A stretch of DNA of 64,000 nt. Source: Corythucha ciliata (lineage: Eukaryota > Arthropoda > Insecta > Hemiptera > Tingidae). The stretch is from positions 40,238,164 to 40,302,163 of the forward strand of contig CM075941.1 of NCBI GenBank assembly GCA_038030265.1, written 5' to 3'. The notes beneath the pieces are model-generated. The model ran no database searches. It worked only from the letters and a program-made list of their open reading frames with translations, and was not told the origin of the DNA. Positions 10,411 through 20,639 of this stretch are shown here, in pieces (position 1 is the first letter of the stretch; each line of letters begins with the position of its first letter). A program made the translations under genes and the position numbers.

Positions 10411-13400
10411 TTAATCGTTGGTATTCTGGGTATCTGGTGGTGATTGAGTTTGGCCGATGTTCGGGCCTGTTCCTCTGCGACTGCACCATGCGTTGGCGAA
10501 GCAGAGGAAGCGGCGAGCCGAGGTTTTACTAGCGACGAGAGTGCTGAGGTCGCTGGGGATTTGCCAACGAATTCGCTGAAGACGGTATAACGGACAGCGG
10601 AGAATTACATGCTCCGCTGTCTCGACCTCGCCCCCGCATGGGCAGTCAGGGCTGTCTCTACGGCGGTGGAAATGGAGCTTCTCGTTGAAGGATCCGTGGC
10701 CTGAGAGGAGTTGCACGGTAGGGTAACTCAGGAAGCACCACTTCCAGCGCAAACGCTCCTGTACATCAGGAATGATAGCGAAGGTGTGGCGTCCCGTTGC
10801 TGCTGTTGACCATTCGCGTTGCCATTCCTGGATGGCGGCACGATAACAGTCTTTCTTGTAGTCCGCCTCCGGAAGTGTCGTAGGAATGAGGTCAAGCCAA
10901 GGCGGCCTGGGCTGATCCGTTTGAAGGGCTCGCGCGCGGATGGCCGTGCGGACGTCAAGCTCCAGATCTAGGGGGAGGACACCCGCAAGTACATGGAGGG
11001 TCAGATGCGCTGTGGTCGTGTACGCTCGAAGAGTGGCCAGTAGGAAACGACGTTGTATGGTGCGCACTAGTCGCCGGTCAGCTGGCCGAGCTGAGGGCCA
11101 CCAGACGGCACATGCATATGAAATTTTCGGGACGAAAACCGCCCTGTAGTAGTGTAGGCGCTTCAAGAAGTTCGGCCCCCATCCCTTGCCCGAGATGCTT
11201 CGGAGGAAGTCGCAGCTGCTTTGAATTGTACGCGCAAGGTAAGACAAATGCTGCGTGGGCAGACCTGACCTCATGATGACGACACCTAGGTACCGGAAAG
11301 GGTGAATGATCGGCATGGTTGGGCCGTGCTCCGTTCGTATGTGCCGCTGGTTTGGGAAAAGTTGAACTCCTCTAAAGATCGTGAGTGACGACTTGGCGTA
11401 GCTGATATGAAGGCGACGGGAGGTGCACCAAGCCTCAATTAGTGCGTCAACACGCCGGAATTCCTGTCGGAATGTGTGATGGTCGTGCGCGGTTATCACC
11501 ACAGCCAAGTCGTCAACGAAGGCAGTTGCCAGTAGGCCTGCCGTCTCGAGCTCGTTCAAGAGTGGAGCAAAGCCCAAGGCCCACAGTAGGCATGCTGGTA
11601 CGGCCCCTTGGGGGCAGCCGCTGGAGAGTTCGCGTTTTACCGTGATGCCGTTGTCGGTCAGTTGTACTTGGCGGTCACTGAGGTAGCTGCGTAATAGGGC
11701 ATATATATTGGCTGGGACCCTGGCGGTTTTAATGTCGTGCAGGAGGGCTGGCCACCATACAGCGTTGAAGGCTCCAACGATGTCGTAGCATGCGACTGCT
11801 GTGATGCGGCGGTTGGTGGAGGCAGCAATTTGCTCACGTAGGTTTAGGATCGCATGCTCTGTGGAGCGTGTAGGAATCCCTCCGAACTGCCATCGATGGC
11901 AGGCCTCATATATTTCCGGAGTGAGACGGTTAACCAGGAGTCGCTCGAGTATTTTACCTTCGATGGAGATGAGGGAGATGGGTCGGTAGCTCGAGGGTTC
12001 ACTACGGTCGCGATCCGGATCTTTTAGAAGCAGACTGATGTTACTGGTTTTCCAGGGAGTCGGAAAGTATCCACTGTGGAGGCATTTGTTGTAGATGTTG
12101 GTGAGGGTCGCTATGGCAGTTTGGGGAAGGTGGCGCAGCATGTGACCCTCTATTCTGGATGGACCAGGGGCTTTCTTCAGCGGGACATTGGCAAGGACCG
12201 CTGTGACCTCGTCCGTCGTCCAAGGTGGAGCGTTGGGTGTTGTTGGTGGGGTTGCGATGTCTTCCCGAATTCGACTATCCAGGGCCGTATCCCGTGAGGG
12301 GTCGTCCGCAGGGAAGAGCGCCTCAAGGAGAGCACGAAGCGTGGTGTGTACATCCCGGGTGTTGGCTACAGCCGCTAGTAGAGATTTTGGCCCGAATTTA
12401 CCGCGGTGGAGGTTGTAGGGGAGGCTCCACGGGTTGGCAGCCAGCTCCTCGGTGACAAAGCCCCTCCACGCTCGGCGCTTCTCCCTGCGGACAAGTTTTT
12501 TGAAGGCGCGACGTTGGGTTGTGTAGGCCAGGTGGGCTGCTAGGCGGTCTTCCCGATCCCTTTGGGAGATTCTCCGTCGGAGGCGCCGTGTCTTCATTCG
12601 TTCCTCTTCTAGTGTGGCTGTCCACCATGGTGCAGCTAGGGTCGTTGTTAGCGCTTTTCGTGGGATCGCACGGTGGGCAGCTCGATGAATGATTGCCACC
12701 ATGTCGCTGATTTGTACATCAACCGTGTCATCCACATGCTCATCGGCTAGTGTGAATAATTGCGTAATGTCACGTTCAATATGGGCCTGGTATGCCGGCC
12801 AGTTGGCGGAGGCATAGTCATAGCGTCTTGGTGGGCCCTTGGCTCGTAGGGGGTTAGGTCCTCCTGGAAGGATTGTCGATTTGATGAACATGTGGTCCGA
12901 CGTAGTGATAGTGTCAGCGATTGTCCATTGGACAGGAGAGCGTAGAGTGGAGACGGTCAGGTCAATATAGCTGTCGCCATGGGGTCCGTTGAACGTGGGG
13001 CCCAATGAGGGGTCATTATGTATCTCCACATCATAGGCCTGGAACAGTGAGAGGAGTCGCTGGCCTCTCGCATCGGTACGGGGGGAGCCCCACTCAAGTC
13101 CCCATGCGTTGAAGTCTCCCAGCAGCAATACCCGAGGGAACGCTCGAAGAAGCTCCTCGATCTGGGCCAGGATGTCGGTTTCGTGTGTCGATGGTGGGGG
13201 TATGTAAATTGATGCAACGACAAGGTCCTTGAACACGGCTGCCGTCACGTATTGAGAAGAGTATTGGGGAAGGAAAAGCGCGGCGATGTTGGGTGACGTG
13301 ACGACAAGGGCCGTTTGTTGGTCGGCACCGAAGATCGGGGGAGAAATCCGGCATCGCGAGCCTAGCGAGGGCGCCGCCGTCACAGAGTGGTGGCGGGGAA

Positions 13401-13560
13401 CCTCCTGCAGCGCGACAATGTCCAGGTTGAGTTCGGGGATGGAGCAACGGAGTTCTTCCCAGGCCGCGCGTTGTCTAGCCAGATTGATCTGTCCTAGACG
13501 TAGTGTGGTCAGTTGATTGGGACAGTTGGGACGGTGGCTGTTGGGAAGGGTACTATCCAT
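10411..13560 (-). CDS. LINE ORF2: endonuclease and reverse transcriptase
   Basis: 1049 residues, uninterrupted. Residues 1-220 form an APE-type endonuclease (LRLGQINLARQR, DIVALQEVP, LLGDFNAWG, SYIDLTVS, SDHM). The RT domain follows with APGPSRIEGHML, NISLLLKDPD, SYRPISLISIEGK, a QFGGIPTRSTEHA block, QGAVPACLLWALGF and the catalytic FVDDLAVV. The C-terminus holds a CPCGGEVETAEHVILRC CCHC-type motif. Length and order match R1/I-group LINEs, which nick target DNA and copy their RNA at the break. ORF2 starts at ATG 13560, overlapping the ORF1 stop, as in elements using coupled translation. Being intact it could still be active if an ORF1 protein is supplied by another copy. Confidence 0.92.
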   Translation of the reverse strand: MDSTLPNSHRPNCPNQLTTLRLGQINLARQRAAWEELRCSIPELNLDIVALQEVPRHHSVTAAPSLGSRCRISPPIFGADQQTALVVTSPNIAALFLPQYSSQYVTAAVFKDLVVASIYIPPPSTHETDILAQIEELLRAFPRVLLLGDFNAWGLEWGSPRTDARGQRLLSLFQAYDVEIHNDPSLGPTFNGPHGDSYIDLTVSTLRSPVQWTIADTITTSDHMFIKSTILPGGPNPLRAKGPPRRYDYASANWPAYQAHIERDITQLFTLADEHVDDTVDVQISDMVAIIHRAAHRAIPRKALTTTLAAPWWTATLEEERMKTRRLRRRISQRDREDRLAAHLAYTTQRRAFKKLVRREKRRAWRGFVTEELAANPWSLPYNLHRGKFGPKSLLAAVANTRDVHTTLRALLEALFPADDPSRDTALDSRIREDIATPPTTPNAPPWTTDEVTAVLANVPLKKAPGPSRIEGHMLRHLPQTAIATLTNIYNKCLHSGYFPTPWKTSNISLLLKDPDRDRSEPSSYRPISLISIEGKILERLLVNRLTPEIYEACHRWQFGGIPTRSTEHAILNLREQIAASTNRRITAVACYDIVGAFNAVWWPALLHDIKTARVPANIYALLRSYLSDRQVQLTDNGITVKRELSSGCPQGAVPACLLWALGFAPLLNELETAGLLATAFVDDLAVVITAHDHHTFRQEFRRVDALIEAWCTSRRLHISYAKSSLTIFRGVQLFPNQRHIRTEHGPTMPIIHPFRYLGVVIMRSGLPTQHLSYLARTIQSSCDFLRSISGKGWGPNFLKRLHYYRAVFVPKISYACAVWWPSARPADRRLVRTIQRRFLLATLRAYTTTAHLTLHVLAGVLPLDLELDVRTAIRARALQTDQPRPPWLDLIPTTLPEADYKKDCYRAAIQEWQREWSTAATGRHTFAIIPDVQERLRWKWCFLSYPTVQLLSGHGSFNEKLHFHRRRDSPDCPCGGEVETAEHVILRCPLYRLQRIRWQIPSDLSTLVASKTSARRFLCFANAWCSRRGTGPNIGQTQSPPDTQNTND

Positions 13561-14917
13561 GATGTTCGTGTGTGTCCATAGCCGTGTCCGATGACTGGGT
13601 GAGTGAAGTGTCGGCGGGTGTTGTGGATTGGTTGGGTTCGATTTGCCCGGTGTTCGCGGGTTCCGCCGTGCCGTAGTCGGTGTGCCTCACTGCCTGCCTC
13701 GTCGCTGCAATTAGTGAGGGGCACCGGTGGTCCCTCGTATGGTGGGTGGTGTCTTCGCGGTTTTCCCGAGTGCAGTTGATGCATTTAGGTGGTTGTGACT
13801 TGTTGGGGCAAGCCCCGAAATCATGGCCCGAGCCGGAGCACCAGCCGCAGATGCACTGTTCGCGTTTGAGGGGGCATGTCGCCGTCGAGTGCCGGAACCC
13901 GTGGCACCTATAGCATCTGGAGGCCTCGATGAGGTCGCGCGGCCTAACGTACATCCAGGGCTGTATTTCCAGGCGTTCCTTCGTCATTATGATATGTCTG
14001 GCGGTAGGAGTGACCTGGACGACGCGGGTGACAGTGCCTGAGCTGGTGACGGGAGTGGTCTTTGGAAAAAGGGGCACGATGTCTGCCGCTGGGATCTCAG
14101 GGCAGTTCTCCGCGATCGCCGCTTTAAGTTGGTCCGGGGACCATTCTCGCGGAACTTCTGGGATGAGGAGTCGAGGAAGCAGTCCCGGGAGTGAGGTAAC
14201 TTTGAGACCAGCTTGTGCCAGTGCCGGGGAAGCCACTAGCTTGGTTTTATCTTCCGCGGTTGCCAATTTGAGGATAACACCACCGGCTCTAGTGATCTGG
14301 GTTCCCACGATATTGATCCCTATTGACCTGGCCGTGGGGAGGGTCGAGAGCACCTCCGTGATTTTCGCTGTGGGGTCCGTTGGTTTCAGCATCAGCTCGG
14401 TGCTGGATTGTGATTTGGGTACCGGGCCGCTGTTGTTTTTGATGTTCACCCGAGCTGATTGGATCGTGCGTTCCACGGATTTGGTACGCGGCGTGGCCAC
14501 TTTCTGTGCGAAAGTCACTGGTGCTCTTGGGCCCGAGCGGGATCTGGTACGGGCACTTCTAGGTGGGGGCGGGGCTAGCTGCTCCGCCGCCATCAGAGGA
14601 GTTGGGCCTTGGGCAGGGGGTTGGTTGGTCGGGAGGGCCCTCCTGATCTCCGGGAGGACAATATCCCGGATCGCAGTCGAGATTTGGGTTCGGATCTCGT
14701 CTGCGATCTCCTGACGCGTGAAGGGGGCAGACGGGGTTGGAAACGCTGGGGGTGTTGCCGCTGGGCCACGGTTGGGTGGGAAAGCCGTGGCCGTGGCTGC
14801 CTCCACGAGATATAAGAGTGCGTCGACCTGTTGGGTCATGAGGTGGCGGTGTTGAAGGTTCCCGCTGTGGATCTCGTGTAGGAGGTCGTCCCTGATGGTA
14901 TGGGCACCTCTGAGACT
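13553..14917 (-). CDS. LINE ORF1: gag-like zinc-knuckle RNA-binding protein, 5' truncated
   Basis: Open from the 5' truncation to the stop at 13553. The C-terminal third has three clustered CCHC-type knuckles (CYRCHGFRHSTATC, CGWCSGSGHDFGAC, CINC...H), typical of R1-clade ORF1 proteins that coat LINE RNA. The N-terminal half is Pro/Thr/Ala-rich. The first ATG left in frame is at 14839, but the second LINE copy at 28.0 kb shows that the natural start lies further upstream and is lost here. Confidence 0.85.
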   Translation of the reverse strand, partial: SLRGAHTIRDDLLHEIHSGNLQHRHLMTQQVDALLYLVEAATATAFPPNRGPAATPPAFPTPSAPFTRQEIADEIRTQISTAIRDIVLPEIRRALPTNQPPAQGPTPLMAAEQLAPPPPRSARTRSRSGPRAPVTFAQKVATPRTKSVERTIQSARVNIKNNSGPVPKSQSSTELMLKPTDPTAKITEVLSTLPTARSIGINIVGTQITRAGGVILKLATAEDKTKLVASPALAQAGLKVTSLPGLLPRLLIPEVPREWSPDQLKAAIAENCPEIPAADIVPLFPKTTPVTSSGTVTRVVQVTPTARHIIMTKERLEIQPWMYVRPRDLIEASRCYRCHGFRHSTATCPLKREQCICGWCSGSGHDFGACPNKSQPPKCINCTRENREDTTHHTRDHRCPSLIAATRQAVRHTDYGTAEPANTGQIEPNQSTTPADTSLTQSSDTAMDTHEHHG

Positions 14918-14924
14918 CTACCAA

Positions 14925-15023
14925 TGTAATAAAAAAAATAAAAATAAATAAATAAAAATAAGTAATAAAAATAAATAAAAAAAAAATAAAAAAAAAAATA
15001 AATAAATAAAAAAATAAAAAAAA
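14925..15023. repeat. AAAT-rich simple repeat at the LINE 5' junction
   Basis: About 100 bp of (A)nT runs framed by two copies of CCAATGTAA, one of which is gypsy sequence corresponding to 8127-8135. It sits where 280 bp of gypsy RT are missing, so it marks a repaired or slipped junction that predates or accompanied the LINE insertion. Confidence 0.8.
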
Positions 15024-16841
15024 CCAATGTAAAAAGATTAAAATCATTTCTCGGTTTGATTGGATTCTACTCACGGTTCACACCCAGGTTGTCTCAGATT
15101 GCACTACCGTTATTTTATCTCTTGAAAACGACAAGCAAATGGCATTGAAATGCAGGCATTTAACCACCTAAAAGAAGAACTTTGTAAAAGTGTAAATTTG
15201 TCTTTTCCATGTTTCAATCGTCCATTTTTTTTAGAATGTGATAGCTCCAACTTTGCAATGGGAAGTCAATTATTCCAATACGACGATAACAATAAAGTAT
15301 GCCCCTTGGGTTTTATGAGTAAAACATTCAGTAGTACAGAACTAAACTATACAATTACGGAAAAAGAGCTATTAGCCATTATAATGTCTGTTAAAAAATT
15401 TTATGACATAGTCGCAGGGTATGATATCGTAGTCAGGACTGACCATCAAGCTTTATTATTTTTGGAATCATGTAAGAATCCTACGCCCAGGTTAAGGAGA
15501 TGGATGATGTTCCTTCAACCACTCAATTTAAAGTACGAATACATTTCTTCTAAGAATAATATAATTGCTGATCTTTTAAGTCGCAATCCTATCTCAATAG
15601 ATGAAAATCAACCTAATAATACAAGTTTTCGTGTAACTTCCATAAATTTCAATAATTTCAAAGACATTTTGAGTCAGTTAATTGGTGAACAAGACAAAGA
15701 TAGGTATCTACAGTCAAAATTGAATAATAAACATTTTGTGAAACATGAAAATAAAATTTATCAACGTAACATAAAAGACAAAAAATATAAGGTTTGTATT
15801 CCTGAAACCCTTCTTGTCCCGCTTTTAACTCGAATTCATGATCAATATTGCCATATCGGAACCCAAAAGTGTTTAAAATTATTTAACGAAAGTTTTTATA
15901 GTCGAAAAGCAAAACAAAATATAAAAATTATAATTAAAAATTGTTCTACTTGTCAATTTAAGAAACGAAGCAAATCAACCCCATGTGATAACGAGATAAT
16001 CCATTGCGACAGCACTTGGCACACAGTATCGATCGATCACATCGGTCCGTTGCCGACGGCTAAGTTCGGAAACAAGTACATCCTAACTTGCGTGGACAAC
16101 CTTACCAAATTTACGATTCTTTTCCCTTGCCTTTCTACAACGACCAAGGAAACAATACAAAAAATTAAATATTTAATCAAAGAATATGGTAAACCAACAC
16201 GTTTACTAACAGACAACGGACCTACATTTACGTCGAAACTTTGGAAAAATTTTCTTATACGGGAAAATATCATTCACAGACTAACGGCTGTACACAGACC
16301 TCAGTCAAATTTAGCTGAAAGAGTAAACAAAGAAGTGATTAATTATTTGAGAATTTTGATAAACAAAAAACAAACAGTTTGGTTTTCTTTCTTACCGAAA
16401 ATTCAGGATACTATTAACAAAACTTATCATGATACAATCAAATGCACACCTTACGAGGCTTTTTACAATAAATTACCTGAACGACCATGGGATAAATTAT
16501 TTATTCGCGTACCTAATTCACGACATATTCTCACAAGAGAACAACTTGATCATGTCTTACATTTACGCATTAAAAACTCCCGGGAGAGGATTGCATACAA
16601 AATACCACATCGTACTTCCCCACAGGTTAAATTTAAATTGGGGGATTTGGTTCTTTTAATAAAAGACAGATATAGTGAGAAAAATAAAAAAATATCAGCG
16701 AAATTATTAAATATATATGACGGTCCATACAGAATTAAAGAAATTCTGGGTAAACACACATATTTATTAGAAGACACTACAAAAAATAAACTTAGAGGCA
16801 TCTTCCATGCCACTGCTTTAAAAACATTCAACCAAATGTAA
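15024..16841 (+). CDS. pol: Gypsy pol copy B: RNase H and complete integrase
   Basis: Matches copy A from 8126 onwards but lacks a dozen bases near 15147 (tggcattg|aaatgcag), so the continuous frame begins at 15150. From there it is open for 563 residues: RNase H (FFLECDSS, TEKELLA, DHQALLF), zinc-binding HHCC, DDE integrase core (SIDHIGPLP, LLTDNGPTF, ERVNKEV) and a complete C-terminal part with YDGPYRIKEI and a stop at 16841. It retains the 4 bases missing in copy A, so this is the better integrase copy. It lacks an upstream RT because of the LINE insertion. Confidence 0.88.
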
Positions 16842-16961
16842 TTATTCTTCAGAATTATTAGATATTCTTGTTACTCTTATGAAAAGATTCTTAATTGTTT
16901 TTGATAAATATTTCAACAATAATAAAAAAAAACTTGCCACTCCCATCATTTTTTTTTTCTT

Positions 16962-16975
16962 TGAGGAGGGGGTAA
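16962..16975 (+). promoter_or_regulatory. Polypurine tract of the gypsy element
   Basis: Purine-rich GAGGAGGGGGTAA immediately before the 3' LTR, the expected place for plus-strand priming. Confidence 0.75.
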
Positions 16976-17408
16976 TGTGATGAAGCATCTAAACTGCACA
17001 GCAATGAAGCTCCTCCATATTATGGGGCAGGAAAAATCAAAAAGAGGACAGATGTGAAAAAAGAAAAGGGTCACTTCGTTTTGAATCGCGGGAGTGGAAA
17101 AAACTATCCTCGACATCAAAGCCAATTCAAGTCGACGACGTTACTACCCGCGGAAGTTATACGTTCTTATTGCTCACGACGTGTTTGCGATTGTTTCAAC
17201 AATCGAAGCGTACAAAGTCACCGAGATCCAACTCTCGAAGTTTTTCGTCGGGACCACCCGACACTATATCACTACCTCTCCATCCTCAAGTTTTTCCATT
17301 TAAAATAAATATTCAAAAAATCACTGTAACTAATCAAAAACAATCTTTTCTTTCAGTTTATCCAAATTTTTTTAAAAAAATCAATAATTATAAAAAAAGG
17401 ATAATACA
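16976..17408 (+). repeat. 3' LTR of the gypsy element
   Basis: 433 bp, same termini as the 5' LTR, followed by the GGTC target duplication at 17409-17412. Confidence 0.93.
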
Positions 17409-17412
17409 GGTC

Positions 17413-18594
17413 TTCCATGCCAATACCTCACCCACATCCCCTTACCCATCAAGATTCCTTCACCACTTCACCCTGTCGTGGTTAGTGAGTAGAGAAGAGA
17501 AATGAACTGGATTTTTGTCAGCCTCTCCTAGCAGAAAACTTAGGAACTTCATTCTTTATTTCTCTCCATTTTACGATCACAGCTCTTTCATTTCACTTAC
17601 AGAAATTGTAAATTGAATAATTTAAAGCAAATAAATGTTACGTACAAAGAAATTTAGGAAACAGACAAGAAAAAATGTAGGATTTTTAGCGAAGAAATAA
17701 ACGGATTTTACTAATTTGTAATATTTCTTATTTAATAAATTTATCATTTTTTGATGGGGGTTCTTACAGGTGAGGCTCAGCCTCACTTGCTCCACCTGGC
17801 GAGCCGCCCCTGATATAAAGCTGTGTGGCAGGAGATTGGACCTTCTACACCCAGGCAAGACAGATGGTACCAGTGCCTGTACGAGTGACACATTACTTGT
17901 TTCTCTCCTGGATTTTGATGACAGTATTGAAAATGGCAAATTGTACTACTTTCGTCCCAGTGTTTCACAACGACGACGGTCAAGTAGCCAATGGTTGAAG
18001 AAGAATATATTTCTACTTTGGGAGTGAAATGCAAATTTATCCTGGGAGTTTGTGTTACATCGAATTGTAATTTTCCTATTCGCGATGTCCTTTGTAGCAC
18101 ATGCAGGTGGATTGTTAATGTAGTGCATAATTTTACTTGAAATTCTTTTTCGGTAATTTAACATATAATTAACATATAATAACTCTAACTAATATAAATA
18201 ACATATAACTCATGCCTGCTTTGAACGGTTGTTGATTTGCATAGGACTCTAAAAATTGGGTAGAACGGGTGTAAAATAACGAGGGCCTTGCTCTTTGATT
18301 TTTGGTGAAATATTTTTATTTCATTTTTTGAATTTTCAATTTGAACAAGTCTAAAATAATTTTATTTTTGTGCGGAGTTATTTACACATTTTGGTAAAGT
18401 ATACCAGGATTCTTTGTGGACTTATCCTTTGAGAATAACGTTTGGCACTTTTAGTTCTTTACTTTCCCCCACACATGTTGTACAAATGTACAAACAAAAT
18501 CAAACCATTAGCGTCATAGTGATGCACACGTAAAGTTCGATTTCTATACACGTCATGCTTTTATGATTTTTACATTATTTATTTAAATTTGAAA
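17413..18594. other. AT-rich stretch without a recognised gene
   Basis: A minus frame at 17783-18100 has a few Cys and His in a loosely PHD-like spacing (C...MCHSYRHWYHLSCLGV), which may be a fragment of a mobile-element protein, but it is too short and diverged to assign. The rest shows nothing I can identify. Confidence 0.4.
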
Positions 18595-18599
18595 TTAAC

Positions 18600-18790
18600 T
18601 CACGCAAAAAAACTTTTCGTACGGTGTTTTGGAGACTCGAACTAGACGGTCTCCAACAGGTATGGGTGGCTTAGTTCCAACTAGCTCTATGTAGCATTTC
18701 AGACAGTAATTTTTTTTGAATATGTCGTCTTCTCCTTCATAAGACGATGTAGGCAAGGGTCTTAGTGAGTAATATAAAATGTGGCACTGG
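18600..18790 (-). pseudogene. Relict copy of the Polinton small zinc-ribbon-like gene
   Basis: Near-identical at DNA and protein level to 52925-53105 inside the Polinton (shared motifs CHILYYSLRPLPT, NYCLKCYIELVG, PPIPVGDRLVRVS). Only the central part is present; the C-terminal CNNC half is missing. With the OB-like relict at 20.7 kb it marks a decayed second Polinton right half. Confidence 0.7.
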
Positions 18791-19292
18791 ATAGGGCCGG
18801 TAATATGAGCAAGAAGATGGACGTCGACGAATATTAAAAATAGGTAAAGAATCCCGCTTAAGCTGATACCATACGGCGAGGTATAGAAGTTTATCAAGCG
18901 GTTTCCTGAAGTCCACCGCTTCTAAGCAAATCAAATCCAACTGATCGTGCTCATAATCTGAGTCTTGAGGTGAAAAATCCTAAAAAAAAACGACCCCCTA
19001 AAAAGAAAAACACCCCTAAATGGAAAAAACCAAATAAAAATAATGAAATGCCGGAGGCCCACCAATCACTGAACCCCTTAACAACCCTAAAAAGAAAATG
19101 GAGACTTCAACGAATGACAATATTTCTTCGATGCATTTAGGAAGACAAAGCCCATAAATTGATAAAAGTACCTAATTAATAAAACAATTATCAAGCTATA
19201 TGTATGTGGTTACACTTGCGCATAAATATGGCTTCGTTTTTTCGCCTGGGAGTAAAGAGTGGCCAATGTCAAGTTCTGCAATGAATGAGGCT

Positions 19293-19429
19293 TGTAGCGG
19301 CCAGTAGCCGTCGCATTGTTTACTACTATTTTAATTGTTTTTTCTTTAAAAAATCAGATGAATAAAATCAGAGAGTTTTAGTTTTTTGGTTTTTAAAAAG
19401 TCGTATTTTGTCTGAGATCATATTCCACA
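19293..19429 (+). repeat. Short gypsy LTR, plus orientation
   Basis: 137 bp, TG...CA, inverted partner at 20282-20418. Shared sequence runs about 6 bases beyond the LTR end (ATAATT), then changes abruptly into reversed gag. Confidence 0.85.
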
Positions 19430-19432
19430 ATA

Positions 19433-20254
19433 ATTTCTCGAGATTTTCGTCGCTGATGACGAGAGTTATCGGGCATTTTGTCCAGCCAGAGAGTTTTTAG
19501 AGCTCTGTCTGTGACATCATTCCCAGCGAGAGTCTTCATGCGACTGAGAAACTGAAACTGACTTGGTTTTTCATCGCCAAATTCCAAGTTGGACATTAAG
19601 CGTCGGATACGCTGTTCTTCGCTTTCCCGAAAGGTTTTTAGGAGCCTGTCTTTGGCTGCCGAGTATTTATCGTGCCTTGGCGATTGAATGATGTCCCAAA
19701 TATTTTCAATTATTGCGGGCTCGACCTGAGCGACGAGATAATGAACCGTGTAACCGTGTAAAACCGGCGTACCTTAATTTTGTACTCTTTCGGTGAATAG
19801 ATCTATTAATCCAATTAAGTACTCACGTATGTAGTTAGACCAGTTGAAGTTGCTTGAATTAGATATACGGACAAGCAACTTAATTTTCCTGGTCAACTCG
19901 GGAGGAATAGTTCCTGTTCCTTTTAGGAAGTTGAAACTCCCCTGTCCTTCTTCAATTGCAACTATGCGCGCAATTTGTGCAAGGTAACGGATGCCGTAAG
20001 AGTTAGACATCCTGGGCTATGTCAGGTACGACATATTTGATAAACTTGAAATCACGTTCCCAGTTGGCGAATTTGCGTTATGCTATTGCATAGTCGAAGC
20101 AATACTTAGCGACTTCGTCCCACAATAACAAGTATAAAAATTCCTCCTTTCTGGAAAGAGAAACCGGAAATATGGTTTTATCAAGTTGAAGCGCAGTTTG
20201 CGATAAATCGTATAACGAGCGAAGGCTTCTTTCTCCAGCTTCGCCGTAGGACAT
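19433..20254 (-). pseudogene. Gypsy gag fragment, degraded
   Basis: Starts at ATG 20254 right after the primer binding site. Stops and frame changes break it near 20080, 20010 and 19770. The last piece (about 19760-19433) has the insect gypsy gag signature: IWDIIQSP, LKTFRESEEQRIRRLMSNLEFGDEKPSQF and LKTLWLDKMPDN. It runs directly into the inverted LTR at 19432. Confidence 0.8.
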
Positions 20255-20258
20255 GGTT

Positions 20259-20276
20259 ATCACGTCGGGGTCACCA
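20259..20276 (-). promoter_or_regulatory. Primer binding site of the short-LTR gypsy
   Basis: On the minus strand TGGTGACCCCGACGTGAT follows the LTR; this form is familiar from insect gypsy elements. Confidence 0.75.
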
Positions 20277-20281
20277 ATTAT

Positions 20282-20418
20282 TGTGGAATATGATCTCAGA
20301 CAAAATACGACTTTTTAAAAACCAAAAAACTAAAACTCTCTGATTTTATTCATCTGATTTTTTAAAGAAAAAACAATTAAAATAGTTGTAAACAATGCGA
20401 CGGCTACTGGCCGCTACA
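20282..20418 (-). repeat. Short gypsy LTR, minus orientation (5' LTR)
   Basis: 137 bp. Read on the minus strand it ends TTCCACA, followed by a 5-base spacer and the primer binding site, so this is the functional 5' LTR of the gag fragment. Confidence 0.87.
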
Positions 20419-20639
20419 GGCTGCAACGGAATCTCGCGCCACTACAAAAGTATCGGGTCTTGTGTGCGATGAATTTATAGAAATTAAACGGAAACGGTTA
20501 AAAAAAAGCAAACAAAACTGACCCCTTTGTCTCAAAACGTGTGTGGTTTATCTGATAATAATATTAACCCTTTCCTGTCCTAGTTTTTATATACTTATTT
20601 TTCCCATGACTTTGGTGAAGAGTAAGTCGAGTACAACAT

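Larger units (their letters stand above)
10098..14918 (-). mobile_element. APE-type LINE of the R1/I group, 5' truncated, inserted in gypsy pol
   Basis: Minus-strand element with ORF1 (zinc-knuckle protein) and ORF2 (endonuclease-RT) overlapping by 8 bases. Its 3' end (10098) matches the 3' end of a second copy at 23909 and has no poly-A; the last 200 bp contain a stem of TAACCAGGATA and TCCTGGTTATCCT. The 5' end is cut inside ORF1 compared with that second copy. Flanks share TACC on both sides, a possible short target duplication. On the right it abuts an A/T-rich tract. Confidence 0.85.
3501..17408 (+). mobile_element. Gypsy-type LTR retrotransposon, full insertion with nested and duplicated interior
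   Basis: Two 433-bp LTRs start TGTGATG and end ATAATACA, and the insertion is flanked by the same 4 bp GGTC (3497-3500 and 17409-17412), so both ends are original. Order: LTR, tRNA-Lys-type primer binding site, gag, protease, reverse transcriptase, RNase H, integrase, then a second partial pol copy, polypurine tract and LTR. The interior holds two foreign insertions: a 1.3-kb inverted-repeat element in gag and a 4.8-kb LINE in the second pol copy. The LTRs differ at only a handful of positions, so the insertion is fairly recent. I see no env-like ORF, so this is not obviously an errantivirus. Confidence 0.92.
19289..20422. mobile_element. Gypsy-derived insertion with inverted LTRs
   Basis: A 137-bp LTR (TGTAGCGG...TTCCACA) stands at 19293-19429 in plus orientation and again at 20282-20418 in minus orientation. 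The unit is flanked by the same 4 bp GGCT (19289-19292 and 20419-20422). Between them lies a minus-strand primer binding site and the 5' part of gag, but no pol. Both outer ends are therefore U3 ends, which a normal provirus never has. The precise 4-bp duplication indicates that integrase inserted this rearranged DNA. Confidence 0.85.

Noticed and set aside
13929..14714. 261-codon plus-strand frame opposite LINE ORF1
   Set aside because: Antisense shadow of a GC-rich coding region; no domain, and it stops where ORF1 codon bias would predict.
17783..18100. PHD-finger-like Cys/His pattern
   Set aside because: Too few ligands in the right spacing and frame breaks nearby.
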